From NCBI GenBank assembly GCA_934281515.1, contig CAKQXG010000079.1:1-9267 (forward strand): 9,267 nucleotides of DNA, in the 5' to 3' direction. This DNA is from an uncultured Clostridia bacterium (lineage in GTDB: Bacteria > Bacillota > Clostridia > Christensenellales > CAG-314). This document shows positions 1 to 6,041 of the stretch, piece by piece. The notes beneath the pieces are model-generated. The model saw only the letters and a list, made by a program, of their open reading frames with translations. It was not told the DNA's origin and ran no database searches. The translations under genes were made by a program, and so were the position numbers. Position 1 is the stretch's first letter; every line of letters starts with the position of its first letter.

Positions 1-481
1 AAGTGCCGTCGGCAACAAGACAGTCCTGCGTTACTCGCTTGCACTTCTTACATTTGCCCCCGTCGACGTTACCGCCGCAAAACGGACACTTGCTCCAACT
101 TGTTTCTGCCATAGGTGCGCCATAAAACGCCAACCAGGTGTTGACAGCGACGTACACCGCGGCGATGTCGTTTTTGAACTTTTTGCCGTCACTGCCGACA
201 AACTTCCATATTTCGTTTGCAGGATTGACGCGGTTTGCTTCGTCGGCGAAAGCCGTCAATCCTTTGTTGCAATCAAACAACGCAAGAAAAATTTCCGTCA
301 ACGTACTGTCGGCAACGCAGTCATGCAACAATGCTGCAAAAGCGTTTCTGTCCGCAAGAGTGTACAACTCGTCGGTGTGTGCGGAAATGTCGGCGGCGGT
401 ATGTGCGCCGTCCCACAACGAATAGGTAACCGACCCCCTGAAATACTCTGCCAAATCCTTGGCGTTAGTTAAAAAACTCAC
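1..481 (-). CDS. Unrecognised zinc-ribbon protein, partial (runs off left edge)
   Basis: An open frame of 160 codons starts at GTG (479-481) and reaches the window edge with no stop. The start is fixed by a GGAGG site six bases upstream and by an in-frame TGA just before it. Residues 1-125 are mostly helical in character and match no family I recognise; they include the stretches SLWDGAHTAADIS and NEIWKFVGSDGKKF. Residues 132-147 form a zinc ribbon (CPFCG, then CKKC), with another Cys at 154. I see no signal peptide or membrane segment in the visible part. The gene begins 12 bases after the stop of the second vWA gene, so it is probably the seventh gene of the TerY-P operon. The function is unknown; the ribbon could serve metal binding or protein contact. 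I am fairly sure it is a real gene, because start, spacing and codon style fit its neighbours, but its domain content beyond the edge is unseen. Confidence 0.77.
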   Translation of the reverse strand, partial: MSFLTNAKDLAEYFRGSVTYSLWDGAHTAADISAHTDELYTLADRNAFAALLHDCVADSTLTEIFLALFDCNKGLTAFADEANRVNPANEIWKFVGSDGKKFKNDIAAVYVAVNTWLAFYGAPMAETSWSKCPFCGGNVDGGKCKKCKRVTQDCLVADGT

Positions 482-487
482 TGTTCA

Positions 488-492
488 CCTCC
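488..492 (-). promoter_or_regulatory. Ribosome binding site deciding a GTG start
   Basis: On the minus strand GGAGG lies six bases before the GTG at 479-481, immediately before a frame open to the window edge. It sits next to the TAG stop (494-496) of the upstream vWA gene, which suggests tight translational coupling. An alternative GTG inside the site (GGTGAAC) leads to a stop within a few codons and is rejected. Confidence 0.7.
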
Positions 493-493
493 G

Positions 494-1009
494 CTACTCG
501 TACAGACAGTCGAGTATCGATTCGACAAAATCTTCTTCGCTGTCCGCCCCGTTCTCAAAGCAGTAATCGGGTTCGGACGCGTGCGTTTGAGTCACGTCGG
601 TTGTCCGCCCCATGCACAGCGCAAGGCGCGCGCTCTTGTTGTCGGGATCCAACTTGGCAAGACGTTTAGCATAGTTGTCGGTTGCTTCGCCGTCGGTGAT
701 AAGCGCAAACACGCAGTCCGACAAATCCACACGTTGCGCCACGATAAGTCCCGTAAGCAGGCTGTACGCGCGTCCGAGAGAAGAACGTCCGCCGAAAGTT
801 TCTTCGGGTATGTCCACGTAGTTGTCGTCCTTGGCATAACTGTGCAGTTTGCGCGCTCCGTCGGCATAGACAACAACGTGTATTGCCGCAGCCTCTTCGG
901 CACATTCGTTGACGACGTTACGCAACAGGTCGTTTATCGACGCGACAAGCGGCTTGTCGGTGTTGGTGACGCTACCGGAACAGTCGACAATCAAAAATAG
1001 CTGTTTCAT
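494..1009 (-). CDS. Short TerY-like vWA domain protein (second vWA of the operon)
   Basis: This 171-residue protein is almost exactly one von Willebrand factor A domain. The MIDAS metal site is visible: DCSGS at residues 9-13, a GGRSSLG segment at 73-79 where most relatives have GGT, so Ser76 probably replaces the usual Thr, and ITDGEATD at 104-111. TerY-family vWA proteins act in the cytoplasm as metal-dependent protein-binding modules alongside a PP2C phosphatase and a kinase. There is no signal peptide or transmembrane segment. The ATG start has AAGGAG eight bases upstream. The gene lies 33 bases after the TerY-C-like gene and 12 before the partial zinc-ribbon gene. Unlike the other vWA of this operon it has no low-complexity tail. 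The family call is secure; whether it binds the same partner as the first vWA or competes with it is unknown. Confidence 0.9.
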   Translation of the reverse strand: MKQLFLIVDCSGSVTNTDKPLVASINDLLRNVVNECAEEAAAIHVVVYADGARKLHSYAKDDNYVDIPEETFGGRSSLGRAYSLLTGLIVAQRVDLSDCVFALITDGEATDNYAKRLAKLDPDNKSARLALCMGRTTDVTQTHASEPDYCFENGADSEEDFVESILDCLYE

Positions 1010-1042
1010 ACTAATTGCTCCTTGTGTAAGCTTGCGCCCGTA

Positions 1043-1402
1043 CTAGATGTCGCTGTCGGTAGTAAACGAATCGATAGTGCCGCCAATGGTACCTTCGTTG
1101 CCGCAGTTGACGCATTTGACGTTTTTGGTGCCGTGACTGTGACAGTTCAGCGTGCCGCACTTGGAGCATTTATACAACGCCTTTTGACCGCAGTAAGGAC
1201 AGCCGTTGTAACTGCTGCTACTGCACAGCGAGCCGTCGATTGTCTCTTTGCCGTAGCTTTCGGCAGAAGCCCTGTCGGCACTTAAAGGGAAAGCCCAGGT
1301 CATTATCCAATCGCCGTCCGCGTCTTTTTCCACGCGTACGCCGAACATTTTGTTGTGTTGGTTACATTTTGCCACAATTACTTTTGCGTTCAGTTTGCCC
1401 AT
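1043..1402 (-). CDS. Free-standing TerY-C-like zinc-binding protein
   Basis: This is a 119-residue, cysteine-rich protein. It has Cys13 and His16 near the N-terminus, a WIMTWAFPLS segment at 32-41, then CPYCG at 68-72, CSKCG at 79-83, CHSH at 87-90 and CVNCG at 97-101. The order of a TWAF strand, a YNGCPYCG ribbon and a final CxxCG followed by a Gly-rich turn matches what I recall of the TerY-C metal-binding domain, which is commonly fused to the C-terminus of a TerY vWA protein. Here it is a separate gene. The ATG has GGGAG six bases upstream, and the gene lies 18 bases after the PP2C gene. Two or three zinc ions could be bound. It probably works as a metal-dependent adaptor for the vWA proteins encoded on either side. 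Alternatively it is a generic double zinc ribbon, but the operon position favours TerY-C. Confidence 0.85.
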   Translation of the reverse strand: MGKLNAKVIVAKCNQHNKMFGVRVEKDADGDWIMTWAFPLSADRASAESYGKETIDGSLCSSSSYNGCPYCGQKALYKCSKCGTLNCHSHGTKNVKCVNCGNEGTIGGTIDSFTTDSDI

Positions 1403-1420
1403 AGTCGTCTCCCTTTTGTA

Positions 1421-2251
1421 TCAATCGCAGTCTGCCCACACAAAGGCGACGGAAACGTCGTCTTTGGAGTAACTTTTGGTAGATACGGTTTGTAGTTGTT
1501 CGGCAATTGCCGTAGTAGCCGTTTGTTTGTCGGTTGCAAGCTCTCGCGCGTAGCCGTCCATTACCCGTACAAGGGTAGTTTCGTCGGCAAGCGCACCGCT
1601 CAGTCCGTCGGTACACAAGCCGAGCGCAACGTTTGTTACGCCGTCAAGCGGATAGTAGCGTATCTGCATGCGTTCCGCAGCATCGTCGCCGCACATGGAG
1701 TAGGTAAAGTTGGAGCACAGCTCATCGTCGCCGAAATCCAACAGTTGCGTGACGCCGTTGCAAGTAACTGTCGCTTCGCCGTCGCCCAATTTGATACACA
1801 AACAGTAGTCGGACGTAACAGCCGCAGCGAGCAGCGTTGTGCCGTAAGGTTGGCGGACGTCGTAATCCAGTCGCGCAACAAAATCATCGGACGAAGCGGC
1901 AAGATCGCTGTCGGTAAACGGGTGCAGGCGTGTGTAATCCTCTGTTTGCTGTTGCCATTCGGCAAGTATTGCCATGCGTAGCCGCCACAACTTTTCGTCA
2001 ACGCCCGATGTAAGCGCTTGGTAATCTCGGTTGGCTTCCACAAAATGCCGAAGTTTGTTTACCGCCGTTTGGCAAGCGAGCCTTGCACCTACGTCGCTAC
2101 GGAAGTATTTTGCTGAACCGTGTCCGTCGGCAACGGCGCATAAAGCGACCCAGGCATTGCACTCCGACAAGTTGGCGTCCTGTAACGGCAAACCGCTTGC
2201 CACGTGTGAACCGCCGCGCACCGAAGTTGAAAAACAATTGTATGTAGTCAT
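1421..2251 (-). CDS. PP2C-family Ser/Thr protein phosphatase (TerY-P triad)
   Basis: This 276-residue protein covers one PP2C domain. Metal and catalytic motifs appear in order: QDAN near residue 24, VADGHGS at 40-46 (Asp42 and Gly43 bind metal), YGTTLLAA at 136-143, LGDGEA at about 155-160, CTDGLS at about 213-218 and KDDVSVAF near the C-terminus. All metal-coordinating aspartates appear present, so the enzyme should be an active Mn/Mg-dependent phosphatase. It has no membrane segment and is probably cytoplasmic. It would oppose the kinase encoded three genes upstream; a vWA protein, PP2C and kinase together define the TerY-P triad. The ATG is preceded by GGTGAG close upstream, a modest ribosome site. 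The gap from the first vWA gene is 19 bases and to the TerY-C-like gene 18 bases, so co-translation within one operon is likely. The family is certain; the substrate is not known. Confidence 0.95.
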   Translation of the reverse strand: MTTYNCFSTSVRGGSHVASGLPLQDANLSECNAWVALCAVADGHGSAKYFRSDVGARLACQTAVNKLRHFVEANRDYQALTSGVDEKLWRLRMAILAEWQQQTEDYTRLHPFTDSDLAASSDDFVARLDYDVRQPYGTTLLAAAVTSDYCLCIKLGDGEATVTCNGVTQLLDFGDDELCSNFTYSMCGDDAAERMQIRYYPLDGVTNVALGLCTDGLSGALADETTLVRVMDGYARELATDKQTATTAIAEQLQTVSTKSYSKDDVSVAFVWADCD

Positions 2252-2270
2252 AACTCACCGCATCTCACGA

Positions 2271-3065
2271 CTATTCGTCATCGTCGCCGTCGTAGATTTC
2301 TTCACTGTCGCTACGGCTGTCCACGTCGCGTAAAGATTGATTGACCTGCGCGGCGTTGTACCTTGCCGCTTCGCTGTTGGTATCGGCAGCCGAAGGCAAC
2401 ACAACGTTGTTCGCACCGAGCTTGGTGCCTGTCCGCGAGCCGTATTTGCTTGCCGTCTTGGACGCGGACACAACCACGGCTTGCACTACCGAACTAAGGT
2501 CGCGGCGCAACTTTTCCGTGTCGATTACGCTGTCGGCAAGTCCCGTAAACTCGGTAAGCACCTTTTTGTCGGCGCCGCCAACCGCAACGGCGTACTTGTA
2601 AGAAACGTCAAACCAACCGCGTGTGCGCAGGCGTTTGAGCGAACCTTGGTAGTTGTCGGTGGGCGAACCGTCGGAAATGAGTATCACAACGGGCGCCATG
2701 CCGCCGCGCCCTTTCATCCAGCCGCCGTTGTCCGCAGGAGTCATCTTGTCGTACAGCAAGTCGAAAGCGTGTCCCATGTCGGTGATACCGTCGGCTTGTA
2801 CGTCATGCCAGACAAAGTCGCTCGGGTCGACGGGTTTGTCGTCCGATGTCAGCCACCATGCGCCCGAAGAAAACGCCATCGGCGCCACCACAATGTGACT
2901 GTCAAGTAGTTCGTCGTTTATTCTGCGCAGTTGAGCAGGCACTTCGCGCATTGCCTTGTTGACCTCGGCAATACGGTTGCCGCGCATGCTGGACGATACG
3001 TCGACCAGAATAAATACAGCGATCTCGCTCTGCATATATACGATGTTGTCTTCTATCTTTGTCAT
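2271..3065 (-). CDS. terY: TerY-like vWA domain protein
   Basis: This 264-residue protein carries a vWA domain over roughly residues 13-205. The MIDAS residues are complete: DVSSS at 22-26, Thr95 within DGITDMG, and ISDGSPTD at 130-137. The segment from MAFSSGAWWLT to WHDVQADGITDMG is typical of TerY proteins. After the domain comes a Ser/Ala/Asn-rich tail ending in a strongly acidic run (DGDDDE), probably disordered and perhaps an interaction tail. TerY usually pairs with a PP2C phosphatase and a protein kinase, and both are encoded next door. Some relatives carry a C-terminal TerY-C ribbon; here that domain is encoded separately two genes downstream. The ATG has a strong GGGAGG site five bases upstream. 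The gene follows a 194-base gap, the largest in this operon, so it might have its own regulation, though I found no convincing promoter there. Confidence 0.93.
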   Translation of the reverse strand: MTKIEDNIVYMQSEIAVFILVDVSSSMRGNRIAEVNKAMREVPAQLRRINDELLDSHIVVAPMAFSSGAWWLTSDDKPVDPSDFVWHDVQADGITDMGHAFDLLYDKMTPADNGGWMKGRGGMAPVVILISDGSPTDNYQGSLKRLRTRGWFDVSYKYAVAVGGADKKVLTEFTGLADSVIDTEKLRRDLSSVVQAVVVSASKTASKYGSRTGTKLGANNVVLPSAADTNSEAARYNAAQVNQSLRDVDSRSDSEEIYDGDDDE

Positions 3066-3149
3066 GATTTCCTCCCTGTATGTTCAAATCCTCTTTTCTG
3101 AAATGCCGAAGATAAAGATTGTTTCTCGTATCTTTCAAGGCGTTGCATC

Positions 3150-3218
3150 ACTGCGAACAGAACCCGAGCATGCACGTTTAAAGTTTTTTGCAATAATGTT
3201 CGTTTGTCTGTTCGCAGT
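3150..3218. repeat. Perfect 12-bp inverted repeat between kinase and vWA genes
   Basis: ACTGCGAACAGA at 3150-3161 is repeated as its exact reverse complement at 3207-3218, with 45 bases between. With one indel, similarity continues about ten more bases into the spacer. On the minus strand, the direction of the operon, the repeat is not followed by a T-run, so it does not look like a rho-independent terminator for the kinase gene. On the plus strand it is followed by TTTTCTTTTT, but no plus-strand gene is near. It could be a paired protein-binding site, an mRNA stem that sets the ratio of upstream to downstream gene products, or an mRNA-processing site. The function is unassigned. Confidence 0.6.
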
Positions 3219-3259
3219 TTTCTTTTTCAAAAAGTTGCCATTTTCCACAATACTCCGCA

Positions 3260-4630
3260 TCAAATCAAACCGGCATTGTATCTGTCGTCGAAGCGCAGTT
3301 TTTGATCGTGGGACAGAATGAATGCTTCGCCGCTCGGTACGGTTTGAGTGTTGCCGTCGTCAAGCGTAATGTCGTAAGGCAACAGATTGACGAATGACAC
3401 CGCGCCGTCGGGCAGTATTGCAAGCACATCCAGGAAAGGCATCGTGTCGGCGTCGCCGTTGACGTTGCAGGCAAACAACCGCTTACCCTTGTACAGATGC
3501 ACTTCGTGAGTAGGACGGTTGCCACGCCTGACGACAAGCCTGGCGTTGTTGTCCGCAACGGGCTTGCCGCAATACGGACATCTGACAGGTGCCGCCGACG
3601 TTTCGTCGTCGGTTGTAGTCACAATGCCCATGTCGCAATGAGGACACTTGACCAACTCGTCCAACCAACGGCACAGCACTTTGCGCCAGGTACGCTCCGA
3701 AGTGCGATTTTGTCGCTGTTCGTCCACCTGAGACGCAGTCATACCGACGCGCGAAATTGTGCCGAATGTCTTGACAAACTCTGCCTTGACGTAGTCGGGC
3801 AATGCATTCCAATACTTGTACACATAGCCTTCGAGCTGTTCGTCGGGGCGGTTGGATTGGTCGTCGGGCGCAAACGCAAACACCGCTTCGCAACCGTAGT
3901 AGCGAGCGGCAACGTCGTCGGACATGGGTCCGACATCGGACAAGCCCTTGCCTTCAAACGGGTGCGCGTGTACAAGTATCATGTACAACAGCACAGCCAT
4001 ACTGAAACGGTCGGTGTAAATATCCGGGGCAAATATGCCCGCCGTCACTTCGGGTGCCATAAACTTGGTTACGCCCATCATGCCGAAATTGGTGCCGTGA
4101 GGCGCGACGTTGTCGTTGTCGCATACGGTGACGCGCATGTTGTTGACATCGAAGCGCACTCCGCCGCCGTTAAGGTCCTGATAACTTTGTCCGCGCTTGT
4201 GCAAACATTCGAAAGCATTTATCCAATCCAAAAGGGTGCCCAATTGCGCTTCCTTGGACGGAAACCCGACCTTGCCGGACACTACCGCGTTGAAGTCGAC
4301 AAAACGTTTGTCAAACAACTCCATCAGATAACCGCAATACTCGCCTTGTTTGCCGTAACGCTTACTGAGCCGCAACGGCCACAAAAACGTAGCTTTGCTA
4401 CCCTCGGGCGCACCATCGATTACGTTACGTTTGAGATTGGCGCGAAACTCCGCCGAAATCGGGCTTTTGTACCACTTCAACGCGAAACGCTTGCCGCTTG
4501 CAGTGTCTTCTACCAAAAACACGTCGCCTTGCGCACCGCCGCCAAGATATGCGCCGCCTTGCGATACCGGCAAATATCTTTCTCCCACAAACCGTACGGT
4601 ACTGCCGTCGGTAAAAAGCACTGTATCCAC
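3260..4630 (-). CDS. Ser/Thr-type protein kinase with zinc ribbon and C-terminal beta domain (TerY-P triad)
   Basis: A 456-residue three-part protein. The kinase domain (about 20-290) shows a glycine loop GGGAQGDVF at 30-38, the ATP-binding Lys52 in FALKWYK, an atypical catalytic loop YQDLNGGGV with Asp152, CDNDNV at 170-175 in place of DFG, and APE at 192-194. A zinc ribbon follows (Cys329, Cys332, Cys351, Cys354), then a beta-rich domain at about 363-456. The DNDN motif and the ribbon plus C-terminal domain are, from memory, typical of kinases partnered with TerY and PP2C. The Asn that normally ends the catalytic loop is Gly157 here, and Asn154 may substitute for it. There are no membrane segments. 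The start is a GTG with TAGGAG ten bases upstream. The gene lies 34 bases after the related pseudokinase gene, an apparent tandem duplication. Its likely role is phosphorylation of a shared target, reversed by the PP2C enzyme. Confidence 0.93.
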   Translation of the reverse strand: MDTVLFTDGSTVRFVGERYLPVSQGGAYLGGGAQGDVFLVEDTASGKRFALKWYKSPISAEFRANLKRNVIDGAPEGSKATFLWPLRLSKRYGKQGEYCGYLMELFDKRFVDFNAVVSGKVGFPSKEAQLGTLLDWINAFECLHKRGQSYQDLNGGGVRFDVNNMRVTVCDNDNVAPHGTNFGMMGVTKFMAPEVTAGIFAPDIYTDRFSMAVLLYMILVHAHPFEGKGLSDVGPMSDDVAARYYGCEAVFAFAPDDQSNRPDEQLEGYVYKYWNALPDYVKAEFVKTFGTISRVGMTASQVDEQRQNRTSERTWRKVLCRWLDELVKCPHCDMGIVTTTDDETSAAPVRCPYCGKPVADNNARLVVRRGNRPTHEVHLYKGKRLFACNVNGDADTMPFLDVLAILPDGAVSFVNLLPYDITLDDGNTQTVPSGEAFILSHDQKLRFDDRYNAGLI

Positions 4631-4640
4631 GAGAAATTTT

Positions 4641-4646
4641 CTCCTA
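4641..4646 (-). promoter_or_regulatory. Ribosome binding site deciding the kinase GTG start
   Basis: TAGGAG on the minus strand lies ten bases before the GTG at 4628-4630. It makes GTG the likely start; the next in-frame GTG three codons later is too far from the site. The site lies in the 34-base gap after the pseudokinase stop. Confidence 0.6.
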
Positions 4647-4664
4647 CGTTAGTAATTTTTTGTA

Positions 4665-5867
4665 TTATTGCGCTACGCAAACCTTGTTTACCACAATAAA
4701 TGTCGTCGGCGACGTCATAAATTTCGCACCGATTTCAAACGGCACCACCTCACCAAGCTCGTATACATGGCTGTCGGAAAGCCGCTTGACCGTAGTTGCA
4801 ATACACCGCAAACCCATCACGCCTTTGGACGAACACACGGTACGCAGCAGCGGTTCTCCGCCTGTTTCGCCGAAGTCCTCGGCGCAAAGCGTACGCTTGG
4901 GGTACAATTTTACCTTTTTGTGAAACGTCGCGCGCAGACTGTTGCCGTCTATGGCAACCTTGAAACACGTTGCCACGGCGTAAACGTTGCGCACAACGCA
5001 ATTGTTTTCGTCTGCAGGGCAAAAACTTCTGCCGGCAAGACAAACGCCGTCACGCCTGCACGGCATAGTGTCGGCTGAAACGCCTGCGGAACTAACTACC
5101 AATGCATGAATGCCTTCGTCAAATTTCAGCGCAGGGAAACGCTGTCCGCAAGGGGCAAACAAATGATTGTACACGTAGTCGAACGCGTCGTGCCAGCCTT
5201 TGGCAAAGGCGGCAAAATCACCGTCGAAATCGGGGTCTGTAACCCACAGCCAGAACTCATGTTGCGCATGGGTCAGACACTGCCACAACCGTCGGGCGCA
5301 ATCGCGGTAGCCGTTGACAAAGCGGTTTGGGTTGCCGTCGAGATCGAACACAAAACGGTGCTCGGCAAGGAAAAACCGCTCTTCGTAGGCGAAGGACACA
5401 TCGGCATTGCGGAAGTAGGCGCGTCCTTTGTATGGATGCACGCAAAAGACGATTTCAAACATCAGCGTCGCAACGGTGCGCGTGTACATATCCCTGTCGT
5501 AGGCGGTAGGCGTAGCGTATGCTACGGCTTCGGTCTCGGTGCGCGGCACAAGCGTAGTCAAGTCGTCCACGTCGGCAATTACCTGCGGCAAAGCGTAAGC
5601 GTAGTTCATAAAAATTTTGTCAGGGGACGGAGTTTGTTCGGCAAAATAAACGCGGTAGTTTCTTATCTCGCCGTCACCGGGCACTTCGTCGACAAAAACC
5701 GAGTCTGCATTGAGCAACACAATCTCGCCTTGCGCGCGCGTAGCGCAATCGTCGATGTACTCGTCCTTGACGGTATTGAGAAACTCGCCGGCAAGCCGTA
5801 AGCGTTCGGCAACCGTGCCGTAGTAGTCGGTACGATAGCATTGAGTAAGATACTGACGTAACGTCAA
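4665..5867 (-). CDS. Kinase-fold paralogue lacking the N-lobe (predicted pseudokinase)
   Basis: A 400-residue protein that aligns by eye with the downstream kinase along most of its length but begins near that kinase's residue 125. DMYT then FEIVFCVHPYKGR at 126-149 matches DIYT then YMILVHAHPFEGKG. The next segment, FVFDLDGNPNRF at 172-183, matches FAFAPDDQSNRP. The C-terminal domain matches too (VKLYPKRTLCA versus VHLYKGKRLFA). The whole ATP-binding N-lobe, with glycine loop and Lys, is absent. EYIDD at 36-40 may correspond to the SYQDL catalytic loop, while DNDN is degenerate. The zinc ribbon is replaced by scattered cysteines (240, 270, 276, 283, 290) without CxxC pairs. I choose TTG at 5865-5867 because GGGGAGG lies nine bases upstream. 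This is the first gene of the operon. It is likely a regulatory partner or decoy of the kinase. A decaying duplicate is possible, but the long intact frame argues against that. Confidence 0.82.
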   Translation of the reverse strand: MTLRQYLTQCYRTDYYGTVAERLRLAGEFLNTVKDEYIDDCATRAQGEIVLLNADSVFVDEVPGDGEIRNYRVYFAEQTPSPDKIFMNYAYALPQVIADVDDLTTLVPRTETEAVAYATPTAYDRDMYTRTVATLMFEIVFCVHPYKGRAYFRNADVSFAYEERFFLAEHRFVFDLDGNPNRFVNGYRDCARRLWQCLTHAQHEFWLWVTDPDFDGDFAAFAKGWHDAFDYVYNHLFAPCGQRFPALKFDEGIHALVVSSAGVSADTMPCRRDGVCLAGRSFCPADENNCVVRNVYAVATCFKVAIDGNSLRATFHKKVKLYPKRTLCAEDFGETGGEPLLRTVCSSKGVMGLRCIATTVKRLSDSHVYELGEVVPFEIGAKFMTSPTTFIVVNKVCVAQ

Positions 5868-5876
5868 AAGCGCACA

Positions 5877-5883
5877 CCTCCCC
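5877..5883 (-). promoter_or_regulatory. Strong ribosome binding site before a TTG start
   Basis: GGGGAGG on the minus strand lies nine bases before the TTG at 5865-5867. The frame stays open further upstream (to 5915), but that stretch lies in the AT-rich promoter and leader and has no ribosome site, so the TTG is preferred. Confidence 0.75.
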
Positions 5884-5905
5884 TTATAAATTACATAATA
5901 GTATA

Positions 5906-5934
5906 ATATTATCACATATCTAAATTAGTTGCAA
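5906..5934 (-). promoter_or_regulatory. Predicted sigma-A-type promoter of the TerY-P operon
   Basis: On the minus strand TTGCAA (5929-5934) and TAATAT (5906-5911) are separated by exactly 17 bases, in AT-rich DNA. Transcription would begin near 5899, giving a leader of about 30 bases before the TTG start. The promoter lies directly after the galK terminator, so the operon is probably transcribed independently of galK. Other TATA-like hexamers overlap this stretch (for example TATACT at 5900-5905), so the exact -10 is uncertain. Confidence 0.6.
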
Positions 5935-5944
5935 CACAAATACA

Positions 5945-5986
5945 CAAAAAAATTGCCCGTTCTGTCAAAAAATGACAAAAACGAGC
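5945..5986 (-). terminator. Rho-independent terminator of galK
   Basis: Reading the minus strand, GCTCGTTTTTGTCA pairs with TGACAGAACGGGC across a five-T loop; there is one bulged T and two G-T wobbles. The stem is followed by AATTTTTTT. It starts about 55 bases after the galK stop. It should end transcription from the galK promoter and insulate the TerY-P operon. Confidence 0.88.
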
Positions 5987-6041
5987 CGAGATAAATTATT
6001 TATATGTTTTACTTTTGTAGCCACAGCACAACTTACTTACA

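Noticed and set aside
138..425. 95-codon plus-strand open frame near the left edge
   Set aside because: It is opposite the partial minus-strand zinc-ribbon gene, which has a strong ribosome site and a CxxC ribbon; the plus frame shows nothing recognisable.
3111..3140. Possible promoter (TTGAAA with TTATCT) before the vWA gene
   Set aside because: The -35 is fair and spacing is 17, but the -10 matches the consensus at only two of six positions.
3497..4699. 400-codon plus-strand open frame opposite the kinase gene
   Set aside because: It lies fully antisense to a gene with clear kinase motifs, has no family motif of its own and no ribosome site that I could recognise. It arises from codon composition.
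5106..5801. 231-codon plus-strand open frame opposite the pseudokinase
   Set aside because: The minus-strand frame aligns with the neighbouring kinase and has promoter and ribosome site; the plus frame has neither motifs nor signals.
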